Of a stretch of DNA of 64,000 nucleotides, positions 50,840 to 59,641 are shown piece by piece. Origin of the DNA: Candidatus Poseidoniaceae archaeon (lineage in GTDB: Archaea > Thermoplasmatota > Poseidoniia > Poseidoniales > Poseidoniaceae). The position numbers and the translations under genes were made by a program. The notes under the pieces were generated by a model. The model worked only from the letters and a program-made list of their open reading frames with translations. It was not told the DNA's origin and did not search any database. The stretch is from positions 62,001 through 126,000 of the forward strand of contig CASIBY010000018.1 of the NCBI GenBank assembly GCA_949373095.1, read 5' to 3'. Position 1 is the stretch's first letter; every line of letters begins with the position of its first letter.

Positions 50840-52858
50840 TCACTCCGTGACCGATTGAATGGCCGCCCGTAGCAAAGCGCTGACTTCTTTTCCATCCGCA
50901 CCGCCAGCCGCTTGCATAACGATGCCCATCAAAGGGCCCATGGCGCCCATGCCCCGTTCTTTGACAAAGTCAAGGCGTTCGGCAATGATCTTGTCAATCA
51001 CGTCTGCAAGTCCACTAACATCTGCCGGGGCAAGTCCGTTGGCCTCACAATACGAACTTAGCAATTCCATTGATGGGTTTTGACCCCCATGAGTTTCAAT
51101 AACGCTATCGACGTGCTCACGGGATAGATGTCCGCCCTCTCTCAATTTGAGGACGTTGACAAGGAGGGATGGGTGTTCCTCGTCATGAACCAAAAGCAGT
51201 GATGCCCATCCCTTTGCGGGTATGCCTTCCACATGATTCCAAAACACATCGTCCAGTTCCCTTGCAAGCAATTGAGATGCCTGATCGTTTGAGATGTCAA
51301 ACCCAGAGAGTCGTTCCGCTCGTTCGTCATCTGACATGGGAAGATTATCCAGAATATCACCCCAGTGCGATGTCGTAACACTTTGAGGGGGGACATCGGT
51401 TTCCGGATACATTCGGGACCGTCCCGGGAGAGGGCGCATAGGCGCAGTTGTCCCGTCTTCTGGAGAGCCTTTCTTTACGACAACGTTTCGAACCTCTTGC
51501 GGAATGCGATGCCAGGCAAGGCGGGCTCGGTTTAATGCAGCTTCAAGTGCTAGTTCAGCCTGCCAGAATGGTGCACAGCAAAGCACATATCCGTCTGTTT
51601 CGTTCAAGTCTAATGATGTACGAACACTGTTGATTTCTTCTTCGGTGATGCCGTATGCTGGGAGTTCATCGGCGTGGAAAATCCCCTTGACTCCGGCGAG
51701 TTTTGCTGCTCCAGCGAGTTCACGGCCCAATCGTGGAAGTTGGGCACCGTTGTGGTCGACTGCTTTGACCCCTAATTTTCCTTTGAGGCCAGGAAGAGGT
51801 AACGCGATCATCCGTGAACCGCTGCTCAACCCCTCTTGAATCATCTTTGAATCGCACGCAGTGAATGCATCGGTAACATCGTATGAAATCCATGGAAGGG
51901 CTTCTTCAACTCGATTAGCAACTTGCTGCTCAACGTCTGCATTGTCCTCATCCCGGTGCGATGGGAGAGTGGGGAGGTTCAAACTGCCTCTCAAGTCATT
52001 TGCAAGACGATAAAAGTGGAGTTGGCGGGCCATTTCCAATCGGATGATACGCGGAATCCAGTCCAAATCCTGACACCCTTTGATTTCAACTCGGTCACCT
52101 GCGCCAATAGATACATTCAGGTCTTGGCGAATACTTCCAAGTCCGCGGCGAACTTTTCGGGTTTGACGCAGGACCCGACCAAGAGCGATGGCCGTGGATT
52201 TGGCATGTTCTGGAGTTTGCACTTCAGGAGATGTTGCAATCTCAATCAGAGGCAATCCCAACCGGTCGAGATTGTAGAGTACTTGTTGGCCTCCTGGAAC
52301 ATCTATTGTATCCAATTTCCGAGCACTGTCTTCTTCCAGACAAAGGACGTCAACACCCACTGGTCCTTCTGCAGTTTGTAAAACACCGCCTGTAGCAATC
52401 AGAGAAGTTCGTTGAAAACCACTGGTGTTAGAACCATCAACAACGGTTTTCCGCATGGTTTGAATCAGTGAAACAGGATTGGCATTGAGCAAGGCGGCGA
52501 CGGTGAGTGAAATCTCAACTGCATCCTCGTCAAGGTCTACCGGTGGTTGTTCATCAAGTTCAATCAAACCTGCATTGGGTGATTGAGCATAAATGAATGA
52601 GCGATTTCGCTTTGCCTCAAAGCGTGCAGCAATGTCAATTGCTCCACCTTCTCCACGGGATGCCCGTAATTTTCGGGCAAAGCGAGGCCAATGGTCTGGG
52701 ACGGTTTCAACCGTGACATCGTAGAGTTCACCTGTTTGACGTGAGTGAAGTTTTCCCGTCGCTAATTGCTGATGCACTTCGAGGCCACACATGAAGCCGA
52801 TTTGGACAGGGTCCAACAGGTCGGGGCGGTCAACATCACCTTCGGGTTCACCGGCCAT
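50840..52858 (-). CDS. gatE: Glu-tRNA(Gln) amidotransferase subunit E
   Basis: GatE binds mis-acylated Glu-tRNA(Gln) and, with GatD, converts it to Gln-tRNA(Gln). The GatDE form is found only in archaea. The N-terminal GatB-like catalytic core is evident: GLEVHQQLATGKLHSRQ, FIYAQSPNAGLIELDEQPPV, TMRKTVVDGSNTSGFQRTSL, EDSARKLDTIDVPGGQQVLY and LGSIRQDLNVSIGAGDRVEIKG. A central AspRS-like insertion (residues about 275-410, MIALPLPGLKGKLGV) is the mark of GatE rather than GatB. The C-terminal YqeY-like tRNA-binding tail ends GMGAMGPLMGIVMQAAGGADG. Length 672 aa is typical. It is followed 5 bases later by the propeller/DUF4430 gene. gatD is not in this window. Confidence 0.96.
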   Translation of the reverse strand: MAGEPEGDVDRPDLLDPVQIGFMCGLEVHQQLATGKLHSRQTGELYDVTVETVPDHWPRFARKLRASRGEGGAIDIAARFEAKRNRSFIYAQSPNAGLIELDEQPPVDLDEDAVEISLTVAALLNANPVSLIQTMRKTVVDGSNTSGFQRTSLIATGGVLQTAEGPVGVDVLCLEEDSARKLDTIDVPGGQQVLYNLDRLGLPLIEIATSPEVQTPEHAKSTAIALGRVLRQTRKVRRGLGSIRQDLNVSIGAGDRVEIKGCQDLDWIPRIIRLEMARQLHFYRLANDLRGSLNLPTLPSHRDEDNADVEQQVANRVEEALPWISYDVTDAFTACDSKMIQEGLSSGSRMIALPLPGLKGKLGVKAVDHNGAQLPRLGRELAGAAKLAGVKGIFHADELPAYGITEEEINSVRTSLDLNETDGYVLCCAPFWQAELALEAALNRARLAWHRIPQEVRNVVVKKGSPEDGTTAPMRPLPGRSRMYPETDVPPQSVTTSHWGDILDNLPMSDDERAERLSGFDISNDQASQLLARELDDVFWNHVEGIPAKGWASLLLVHDEEHPSLLVNVLKLREGGHLSREHVDSVIETHGGQNPSMELLSSYCEANGLAPADVSGLADVIDKIIAERLDFVKERGMGAMGPLMGIVMQAAGGADGKEVSALLRAAIQSVTE

Positions 52859-52905
52859 GAGCCTGCGACGGGCTCACCCTTCATGAGCACCACCCTCAAT
52901 TGGTG

Positions 52906-55038
52906 TCAAACCACTTGCAGGGTCTCATATCCTGACGGGCGCATCATTCGGCCATCTAGACATAGTTTATCGATGATGTCTTCTGCTTTCTCACGGTTGA
53001 TTTCGTTGCGCTCAGCCTCTGTTAATACATCGAGTAAATTTGCGGAACTTCCTGATTCATTCTGTAGGGTTGAGACCAAGTCAAGAATGATTCTCTCCTG
53101 ATTTCGGACCGTCCCTTTCTTTCCAGATTGCATAGTCGTCTCGTCGAAATGTTCACCCATCAAATCGTGGCGCCAAGTCTTAGTGAGGAGAATGGCTCGT
53201 TCTGCATCCTCAAGGTTTGCATCTTGTGAAAGACGAATCCGAGCGCTCGCTTCTGATAGGCGGGAAAGGGCTTCAAGAGAACGGGCGGTGATTGCTACGC
53301 TATCGGTAGATTCCCCCCCAGCTTTACGAGTTTCAACGTAATAGGCGACTATAGCTGCCTGTGCGTCCTCCGTAAGTTTAGGGTGAATGTTTCGTTTGGA
53401 GTAGGCGATGTATTTCCGGAGGATTTCACGAGACAAGATGTCGTAATCCTCTTTCTTCTTCTTGCTGACCTTTTGTGTTATTGCGGTTGGGCGAGATGGA
53501 TCGGGTAATGAGCCTTCGTTGACCAATAATTCGCTACTACCTTTCATACGGTTTGCAATGATGTGTTGAGCAATCTTCTGGTCGTTATCTGCATCTGCTG
53601 TGTCGGTAATGAGCCATATGATGTCAAAACGAGAAACCAACGGTGGCGCAAGGTCAATTTGAGCAGTGAAGGGGAGGTCACTCACCGGTTCAAATCGGCC
53701 CGCTTTCGGGTTTGCTGCAGCAAGAACCGCACAGCGTGTCCTAAGACTCGCGTTGATTCCTGCCTTAGAAATTGAAATGCGTTGCTGTTCCATGGCTTCG
53801 TGCATACTGGAACGATCTGAGCTGTTCATCTTGTCAAATTCGTCAATCGCTGCGAGACCTAGGTCAGCCAATACCAGTGCACCCGCCTCAAGCGTCCAGC
53901 GGCCATCTGCCGTAGCGTCTTGAACTGCGGCTGCGGTTAACCCTGCTGCCGAAGCTGATTGTCCGGACGTGAACCTTCCACGAGGAGAAATCGACGCCAT
54001 GTAGTTCAGCAGTTGCGACTTTGCAACACCAGGGTCTCCCATGAGCAAGATGTGAATGTCACCACGGTTTCTTGTTCCGTCTGAATTCAACTGTGCCACT
54101 CCACCGAATAATTGCAGCATGAGCGATTTCTTGATGTGGCCCATGCCAAAAATTGAGGGTGCGATGCTCCGTGTAAGCAAATCGTAAACGTCGGGCTTTC
54201 GTGCGATATTTCTGATTTCCAATTCTTCTTCTTCTGAAATTATGATTTCTTCCAACGGAATATTTTGCCGTTCAAGTGAGTGGATGCGAAGGAAAATATC
54301 GAAAACTGGAGTGTCTTTTCCTCCCTTTCGTTGTGAACGAATGAAAAGAACACCGTTGGCCTTGACTCGGTCACCTGGATTGAGTTTACCCGCTAGGTCT
54401 TGCTCACCGATACAGATGATGCGTTCTGGCTGGATACCACCTTTCATCTGTTCTGGTAATTCCTGAAGTTCAATGAACTGGGAGTTGATGAGATGCGATG
54501 CTTGTTGTTGCAATTGGAACCGTGTTTGGCGTTTTGGACGACCGCATCCCCCGTCTATTTGTGAACATTCAAGCGGTTCAATCAATTCTTGCTCGTTCGG
54601 TTGATTGATTTCGATGGTGTGGCCGCAGGCAATGCATTCAAAGACAGCAGAATATAATCGGGGACGAACACCGGAGATTTTGGTCGTCACTGCATCAAGA
54701 GCAACCATTTGGCCAATATCATCTGCCCTCAATTGAGACACAGTGCGAATCTGGTCGCTAGGGAGGTGCTCAATTCGAACGAAGGGAAGAATGGTTCCAT
54801 GTCCAGCATCGAGTAGAAATTGGTGAAGTGCTCTGTTTGCCGCTGAGAAGTGGAGGTCGGGATTTGCTAAGAGATCCTGCGCAAACTCGTGGTCATACCC
54901 TTCAATGACTCGGTATGATATGGTCATTGATTGCTCGTCGGGCCACATGTGTGCAAGATTATGCACTGCCTCCGAGAAGTTGTCTTGAATCAATGAAGTC
55001 CAACGAGCAGGCAAATCAAATTCTTGAATTGAGACCAT
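52906..55038 (-). CDS. mcm: Replicative MCM helicase
   Basis: This is the hexameric replicative DNA helicase of archaea. The N-terminal domain has a zinc-binding region (FECIACGHTIEI ... LECSQIDGGCGRPKRQTR) and the beta-hairpin/OB part. The AAA+ core has Walker A LLMGDPGVAKSQLLNYMA, Walker B GLAAIDEFDKMNSSDR, sensor 1 VLAAANPKAGRFEP and the arginine finger PLVSRFDIIWLI. A winged-helix C-terminus ends the chain. The ATG at 55038 (MVSIQEFDLP) is preferred over the track start because GGTGGG lies just upstream. A TATA-like TTCATTATG is about 45 bases upstream of it. It is followed by gatE after 47 bases. No inteins are present. Confidence 0.97.
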   Translation of the reverse strand: MVSIQEFDLPARWTSLIQDNFSEAVHNLAHMWPDEQSMTISYRVIEGYDHEFAQDLLANPDLHFSAANRALHQFLLDAGHGTILPFVRIEHLPSDQIRTVSQLRADDIGQMVALDAVTTKISGVRPRLYSAVFECIACGHTIEINQPNEQELIEPLECSQIDGGCGRPKRQTRFQLQQQASHLINSQFIELQELPEQMKGGIQPERIICIGEQDLAGKLNPGDRVKANGVLFIRSQRKGGKDTPVFDIFLRIHSLERQNIPLEEIIISEEEELEIRNIARKPDVYDLLTRSIAPSIFGMGHIKKSLMLQLFGGVAQLNSDGTRNRGDIHILLMGDPGVAKSQLLNYMASISPRGRFTSGQSASAAGLTAAAVQDATADGRWTLEAGALVLADLGLAAIDEFDKMNSSDRSSMHEAMEQQRISISKAGINASLRTRCAVLAAANPKAGRFEPVSDLPFTAQIDLAPPLVSRFDIIWLITDTADADNDQKIAQHIIANRMKGSSELLVNEGSLPDPSRPTAITQKVSKKKKEDYDILSREILRKYIAYSKRNIHPKLTEDAQAAIVAYYVETRKAGGESTDSVAITARSLEALSRLSEASARIRLSQDANLEDAERAILLTKTWRHDLMGEHFDETTMQSGKKGTVRNQERIILDLVSTLQNESGSSANLLDVLTEAERNEINREKAEDIIDKLCLDGRMMRPSGYETLQVV

Positions 55039-55227
55039 ATCTTTCCCACCCGTAGATACCCTACTCGGTTGCCTAGGGTACATAATGAATTCCCAAACGG
55101 AGCACTACCCCTTGGTTTCCACTGGAGAGTATGCCTTTTGCTGGGCCCTTTTCCCAGCCTTCTGAGATGACCATTGGAACCCAGCCAGAACCGCAGGACA
55201 AATGAATCACCGCTCGTTACCCGTACC

Positions 55228-56253
55228 ATGCCTGAGCACCGATTCACCCCTGTTCGTGGCCGTATTGACCGCTGGTCGTTTGAATCTGAACTACTCAAGA
55301 ATCGTTTGGGGGATCCCACTGAACGAGAAATTCTCGTACACATTGCACCTGAAGGAATCAGTCTGCTGGAGGCAGGGGGAGCGCTCCCTGTCATCATTTA
55401 CCTTGCCCCATTCACATCAAGTGGCCCGCAGCGTGCAGGATGGAAGGCTTTCGGGGAGACGCTGCCTCAGCGGCATGAACGGTTGGTTTCAGAAGGAGTC
55501 ATGGAGCCCGTGATTCTGGTCATGCCCGACACGTTCACTTCCCTAGGAGGTAACCAATTCGTTGATTCTCCTGTTCTCGGAAAGTGGTCTTCATGGCTAG
55601 CCGATGGGCTACGCCCCGAGATTGTGAGCAGATACGCTACGAACGAACGATTTGGACTTGTAGGGAAATCGTCCGGAGGATACGGTTCAATGGTCAATGG
55701 TATGCTTCGGCCCGATGCTTGGTCTGCTCTTGCTTCTCATTCAGGAGATGTTGGATTTGAATTGATGTACGGTGGTTCTTGGGGAGAAACCGTCACTCAC
55801 GTTGCACCAGACGGTTCAGCTGAAGCCTATCTTGCTCGACTTGCGAACGCACCGTCAATGAGGTCCTCGGATTTTCACACGATGATGATGTGTGCACTTG
55901 CAGCATCTTACGACCCGCGCCCCGTTGATGCTTTGCTTCATTTGGGCGTGAAGTTGCCTGTTGATCTCAGCACCTGTATCGTTGATACTGAGGCTTGGGG
56001 ACGATGGATGACTTTTGACCCTCTTTCAATGGTGGAACTCCATCACGACGCTCTGGCTGAAATGAAATTATTCTTCGTAGACTGTGGGGGGCAAGACCAG
56101 TATCATATCCATTATGGAACTCGCCGATTTGTCGCAAGGCTTGACGCTCTTTCTGTCCCCAATGTGTACGAAGAATTTATTGGGACTCACAGTGGGATTG
56201 ACCACCGCCTTGATGTTTCGTTTCCTCTTCTCTCAAAAGCACTGCGAGAATGA
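55228..56253 (+). CDS. Putative esterase (esterase D / enterochelin-esterase-like)
   Basis: This 341-residue alpha/beta hydrolase is of the putative-esterase family. Features are an N-terminal strand domain (RGRIDRWSFESELLKNRLGD), ALPVIIYLAPFTSSGPQRAG, VILVMPDTFTSLGGNQFVDS and the nucleophile elbow FGLVGKSSGGYGSMVNGM (G-K-S-S-G). The late FIGTHSGIDHRLDVSFPLL supplies the catalytic His. No signal peptide is visible, so it is likely cytoplasmic. The start at MPEHRFTP (55228) is preferred over 55174, which would extend into the region shared with mcm. A hairpin follows its stop. Substrate unknown. Confidence 0.82.
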   Translation: MPEHRFTPVRGRIDRWSFESELLKNRLGDPTEREILVHIAPEGISLLEAGGALPVIIYLAPFTSSGPQRAGWKAFGETLPQRHERLVSEGVMEPVILVMPDTFTSLGGNQFVDSPVLGKWSSWLADGLRPEIVSRYATNERFGLVGKSSGGYGSMVNGMLRPDAWSALASHSGDVGFELMYGGSWGETVTHVAPDGSAEAYLARLANAPSMRSSDFHTMMMCALAASYDPRPVDALLHLGVKLPVDLSTCIVDTEAWGRWMTFDPLSMVELHHDALAEMKLFFVDCGGQDQYHIHYGTRRFVARLDALSVPNVYEEFIGTHSGIDHRLDVSFPLLSKALRE

Positions 56254-56259
56254 TGCAAC

Positions 56260-56280
56260 GAAACCAAGCGGTTTCTTCTT
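56260..56280 (+). terminator. Hairpin with T-rich tail after the esterase gene
   Basis: GAAACC-AAGC-GGTTTC (stem of 6 bp, loop of 4) followed by TTCTT lies 7-27 bases after the esterase stop codon. It sits in the 51-base gap before purM. This is the usual appearance of a weak intrinsic terminator or an attenuating hairpin. Archaeal termination depends mainly on T-runs, and the T content here is modest, so partial read-through to purM is likely. Confidence 0.35.
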
Positions 56281-56304
56281 GAGGCGCCGACTTGTGGTTG
56301 CGCT

Positions 56305-57417
56305 ATGGACGAGCCCATGGATTACGCAAGTGCTGGGGTTGATATTGACCTTGAAGGCTCTGCAGTTGCATCCCTTATCGGAGCCTTGAGCCAGAGCGTT
56401 CGCAAATCTGGAACACCAGGGGCGCCCGTTGACCTCCCCGGAGGATTTGGCGGACTCATTGAATTCGGAGACAGCTTACTGGCAATGGCTACTGATGGAG
56501 TCGGAAGCAAATTACAAATTGCAACAATGCTAGAACAATGGGGCGGCGTTGGTATTGACTGCATGGCAATGAACGTCAATGACCTGTTGTGTGTTGGCGC
56601 AGAACCGATTGCCTTCGTAGACTATGTCGCTGTGCCAAAACCTGACCCAGCCATTCATGCAGCACTTGGAGCGTCCCTTGCGGAAGCCTGCCGCCAAGCA
56701 AGAGTTACCTTGGCTGGCGGAGAAACTGCATCATTACCAGGAATTGTCACTGAATTGGACATGTCGGGAACCGCTCTTGGATGGTTGCCGAAAGGAGAGG
56801 CCATCACTGGAGAACATCTGAAAGAAGGAGATGTGTTGATCGGCCTCCCCGCATCAGGAATTCACTCAAACGGCTACTCTTTGGTTCGACGAATCGTTGA
56901 ACATGCAGGAATTGACTACCGTTCCCCAGCACCCTTTGATAGTGAACACCCCCATCGTACACTCATTCGTTGGACTGAAGGTGAGCCGACCATGGGTGAA
57001 GTGGTTCTAAACCCAACAAGGATTTACTGTGACCCTGTAGTTGATTTGCTCAATGAAGCACGAAACGGTTCATCTTTTTCAATTTCCGACATTCATGGTA
57101 TTTGCCACGTAACAGGCGGTGGACTGTCAAATCTCCTTCGCCTTCACGGTTCCTTAGGATGGTCCATTGATTCTCCGCTCCCAGTGCTGCCTGAATTCAA
57201 GTGGTTGCAGGAAGCAGGAGGGGTGGAAACCCGAGAGATGTATCGTACGTTCAACATGGGAATGGGAATGGTCATTGCAGTTGACAAAACCCATGCGCAA
57301 GGCATCACTGACTGGATTTCCGCACGACTCCCAGGGACTGCAGTTGTCGGTTCTGTAACCAATGACGGCCATGTTGTTACCCACGCTATTGAAGGCGTTG
57401 AATTCTCTCATTATTGA
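56305..57417 (+). CDS. purM: Phosphoribosylformylglycinamidine cyclo-ligase
   Basis: PurM closes the imidazole ring in de novo purine synthesis, making aminoimidazole ribonucleotide from FGAM with ATP. The opening MDYASAGVDIDLEGSAVASL, the GGFGGLIEFGDSLLAMATDG segment with VGSKLQIA, and the signature GIDCMAMNVNDLLCVGAEPI are all conserved. So are LAGGETASLPGIV, GLPASGIHSNGYSLVR, CHVTGGGLSNLLR and FNMGMGMVIAV. Length 370 aa is slightly longer than the bacterial norm of about 345. It starts 51 bases after the esterase gene and is followed 48 bases later by trm1 on the same strand. Confidence 0.96.
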   Translation: MDEPMDYASAGVDIDLEGSAVASLIGALSQSVRKSGTPGAPVDLPGGFGGLIEFGDSLLAMATDGVGSKLQIATMLEQWGGVGIDCMAMNVNDLLCVGAEPIAFVDYVAVPKPDPAIHAALGASLAEACRQARVTLAGGETASLPGIVTELDMSGTALGWLPKGEAITGEHLKEGDVLIGLPASGIHSNGYSLVRRIVEHAGIDYRSPAPFDSEHPHRTLIRWTEGEPTMGEVVLNPTRIYCDPVVDLLNEARNGSSFSISDIHGICHVTGGGLSNLLRLHGSLGWSIDSPLPVLPEFKWLQEAGGVETREMYRTFNMGMGMVIAVDKTHAQGITDWISARLPGTAVVGSVTNDGHVVTHAIEGVEFSHY

Positions 57418-57465
57418 TTTGGCTCGCGTCGGTGCGGTCTTGAGGGAGAGGTTCTTCCCCGATTT

Positions 57466-58809
57466 ATGACCGGAGAACATGAGGGGGCGAAATCTCCCGG
57501 TCATCTTTGGCTTGAAGGCAGAACCCTCGTGCATTTGCGTGAAGACCAAGAGCGCCCAACCCACATGCCAAGGGGGCCAGCAAAACGTACAGGACCCGGA
57601 TTCCTTAATCCTGCAATGGCGCCGGCCCGAACACGGTCTGTGATGCTGCTCGCCGATGCATTGGAGCACGATTGGTTGGTCAAACCGGGCCACGACCTTC
57701 GCGCCCTGGACGCTCTTTGCGCTACTGGAGTACGCGTTCGGCGGTGGCGAAATGAACTACCTGCTGAAGTACAACCTCGCCTCCGAATTGCAGCGAACGA
57801 CCTCGACATCTTCGCTCTTGATTGGCTCAAGCGCTCCCATGACGCATTCCCTCCCAAAGTGACAGTAGGCCACGCCCTTGAGGATGACCGATACGAACGA
57901 ATTCCCGAAGGGACGATGGAGAACGGAATTTTTGTTATGCAAAACGACGCCCGAATTGCATTGATGGAAGCCGCCTATCAGTGGGTAGACCTCGACCCGT
58001 TTGGCTCTCCTGTTAATTTCCTAGACTCTGCTATCCAAGGACTCGCAAGAATCGGGTTCCTTGAAGTGACCGCTACCGATACCGCTGCTCTAACAGGCTC
58101 AAGCGCTTCATCCCAGCAACGCCGTTACGGAGCAAAGGGGATCGTTGATACCTATGCTCACGACGATGGAGTACGGGTTCTCCTCGGCCACGTGGCAACA
58201 ACTGCCGCTCGACATGACCGATTCATCGAACCGGTTCTAGCGCTGTTTGACGGCCATCATGTCCGTGTAAGTGTCAAGGTACGGCGGAGCAAGGAGCGTG
58301 CATCTGATGTCATGGACATGATGGGGTGGCGAATTCGTGAACCTAGTGGCGGCTACCGTTTTGTCCAGCATCCAACTCCCGAAGAGGTGGAGCGGGGAAG
58401 TGGGCCAATGTGGGTCGGTCCTCTTTGGAGTAAAGATATCGCTGGAAGGATGACTGAAGAGTGGGCACTTGCTCTATGCTCGCCCTCAATTGATGAAATT
58501 GAACTGGCAAGAACTGCTGGGTTAGAATGGGACGATGCCGACCAAGAATACTCCCAACGCGAAGTGCGAAGGAGTGTTCGTTACATTGCCGATGCTGCAG
58601 ATTTGATGAGTCGGGAGCACCTTTTGTTGCATATTGATGACCTTCCTAATATGGCGGGAGTGACACACGCTCCGAAAATGGAAGTCCTGTTTGCATCGCT
58701 CAGAGAGCACGGACATTGTGCGGCCCGAGTCCCTGATATTGACCCGTTTTTTGCCACCGATGCTCCACTTGAAGCGGTTCTTGAGCGTGTTCGTGCGCTG
58801 GTCGGATAA
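57466..58809 (+). CDS. trm1: tRNA (guanine26-N2,N2)-dimethyltransferase
   Basis: Trm1 methylates G26 (and in some archaea G10 region bases) of tRNA twice, using S-adenosylmethionine. The characteristic N-terminal part is PTHMPRGPAKRTGPGFLNPA and ...MAPARTRSVMLLADAL. The SAM-binding motif is ALDALCATGVRVRRWRNELP, the acidic ribose contact is RIAANDLDIFALDWLKRS, and the catalytic motif is WVDLDPFGSPVNFLDSAIQG. LEVTATDTAALTGSSASSQQ with RRYGA follows. The C-terminal domain contains GPLWSKDIAGRMTEEW. Length 447 aa is slightly longer than archaeal homologues of about 380. It ends 17 bases before the convergent PAC2 gene stop. Confidence 0.95.
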   Translation: MTGEHEGAKSPGHLWLEGRTLVHLREDQERPTHMPRGPAKRTGPGFLNPAMAPARTRSVMLLADALEHDWLVKPGHDLRALDALCATGVRVRRWRNELPAEVQPRLRIAANDLDIFALDWLKRSHDAFPPKVTVGHALEDDRYERIPEGTMENGIFVMQNDARIALMEAAYQWVDLDPFGSPVNFLDSAIQGLARIGFLEVTATDTAALTGSSASSQQRRYGAKGIVDTYAHDDGVRVLLGHVATTAARHDRFIEPVLALFDGHHVRVSVKVRRSKERASDVMDMMGWRIREPSGGYRFVQHPTPEEVERGSGPMWVGPLWSKDIAGRMTEEWALALCSPSIDEIELARTAGLEWDDADQEYSQREVRRSVRYIADAADLMSREHLLLHIDDLPNMAGVTHAPKMEVLFASLREHGHCAARVPDIDPFFATDAPLEAVLERVRALVG

Positions 58810-58826
58810 CGGCCCAAAAGAGCTCT

Positions 58827-59585
58827 TCAACCGAATGATGGGTCAATATCTGTGATGTTGGTTGCCTCAGGGGCAGGAAGCATCTGTGAGGCGTTCTCGA
58901 TGATGTTTCGCACGTTATCTTCAATGTCCCGGGCGTTTTCAAGTAAGTCTGTCAGTGGGATTTCAAGCCCTGTCAAATCACTAATAGCTTCAACTGCAAT
59001 AGCAGCAGCTCGAGCGTCTGGATACATTGGATTCGCCTCTGAAAGAAGAGCGGTAATATCGATTCCCAAACGGTCACCTTCGCCCAATAAGAATCCGGTG
59101 ATTCCAGCAACAATTCCTTGCTGAATAGGTTCGATGTCCAAGTTCTTCAACCGGCTTCTCGATGCTTGGATTGACCCCACACCGAACAACGCTCCTTGTG
59201 TCAATTCCTTTTCTGGACGAACAAGTCCGTCAATGATGATCAGTCGGTCAAAACCGCCCTTTGTGAACCACTCGAGAACGGTGGATGCAAAGGTAATATC
59301 GGTTTCATTTCCGAACTGGATTTCAGAAGTGAAAACCCCAATTCCATCACCCTGATAGACACGCACAGGGTGTTTTGGAATCTCATTGTGAATGAGAGCA
59401 ACAGCAGGGAAATCAGCATGCATGACTGTTCCTAATTGTTTCAACTTTAGGGCTTTGATAATGTGAGACGTTGCAATAACACCGACCATTCCTGCCGTTG
59501 TGAAGCCGCATATAGCCACGCCTCCAGTTCTCGGGTCAGCGTCTTGGTGCAAAACTAACGCGTAAGATTGAAGATTTGCATCCAT
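58827..59585 (-). CDS. PAC2-family (proteasome assembly chaperone-like) protein
   Basis: This 252-residue cytoplasmic protein belongs to the PAC2 family, whose archaeal members (PbaB and relatives) are ATP-independent chaperones related to eukaryotic proteasome-assembly factors. The pattern is GVAICGFTTAGMVGVIATSH near residue 25, FPAVALIHNEIPKHPVRVYQ, the strand FDRLIIIDGLVRPE and IVAGITGFLLGEGDRLGIDI with ALLSEANPMYPDARAAAIAV. GGAGGG lies about 7 bases before the ATG and supports the start. It is downstream of the giant surface-protein gene on the same strand with a gap of 56 bases. Confidence 0.88.
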   Translation of the reverse strand: MDANLQSYALVLHQDADPRTGGVAICGFTTAGMVGVIATSHIIKALKLKQLGTVMHADFPAVALIHNEIPKHPVRVYQGDGIGVFTSEIQFGNETDITFASTVLEWFTKGGFDRLIIIDGLVRPEKELTQGALFGVGSIQASRSRLKNLDIEPIQQGIVAGITGFLLGEGDRLGIDITALLSEANPMYPDARAAAIAVEAISDLTGLEIPLTDLLENARDIEDNVRNIIENASQMLPAPEATNITDIDPSFG

Positions 59586-59641
59586 TGTATTCCCTCCGAT
59601 TTGTATCCACTCGTCAGCCCATGAAAAGGCTCACGGCTGAA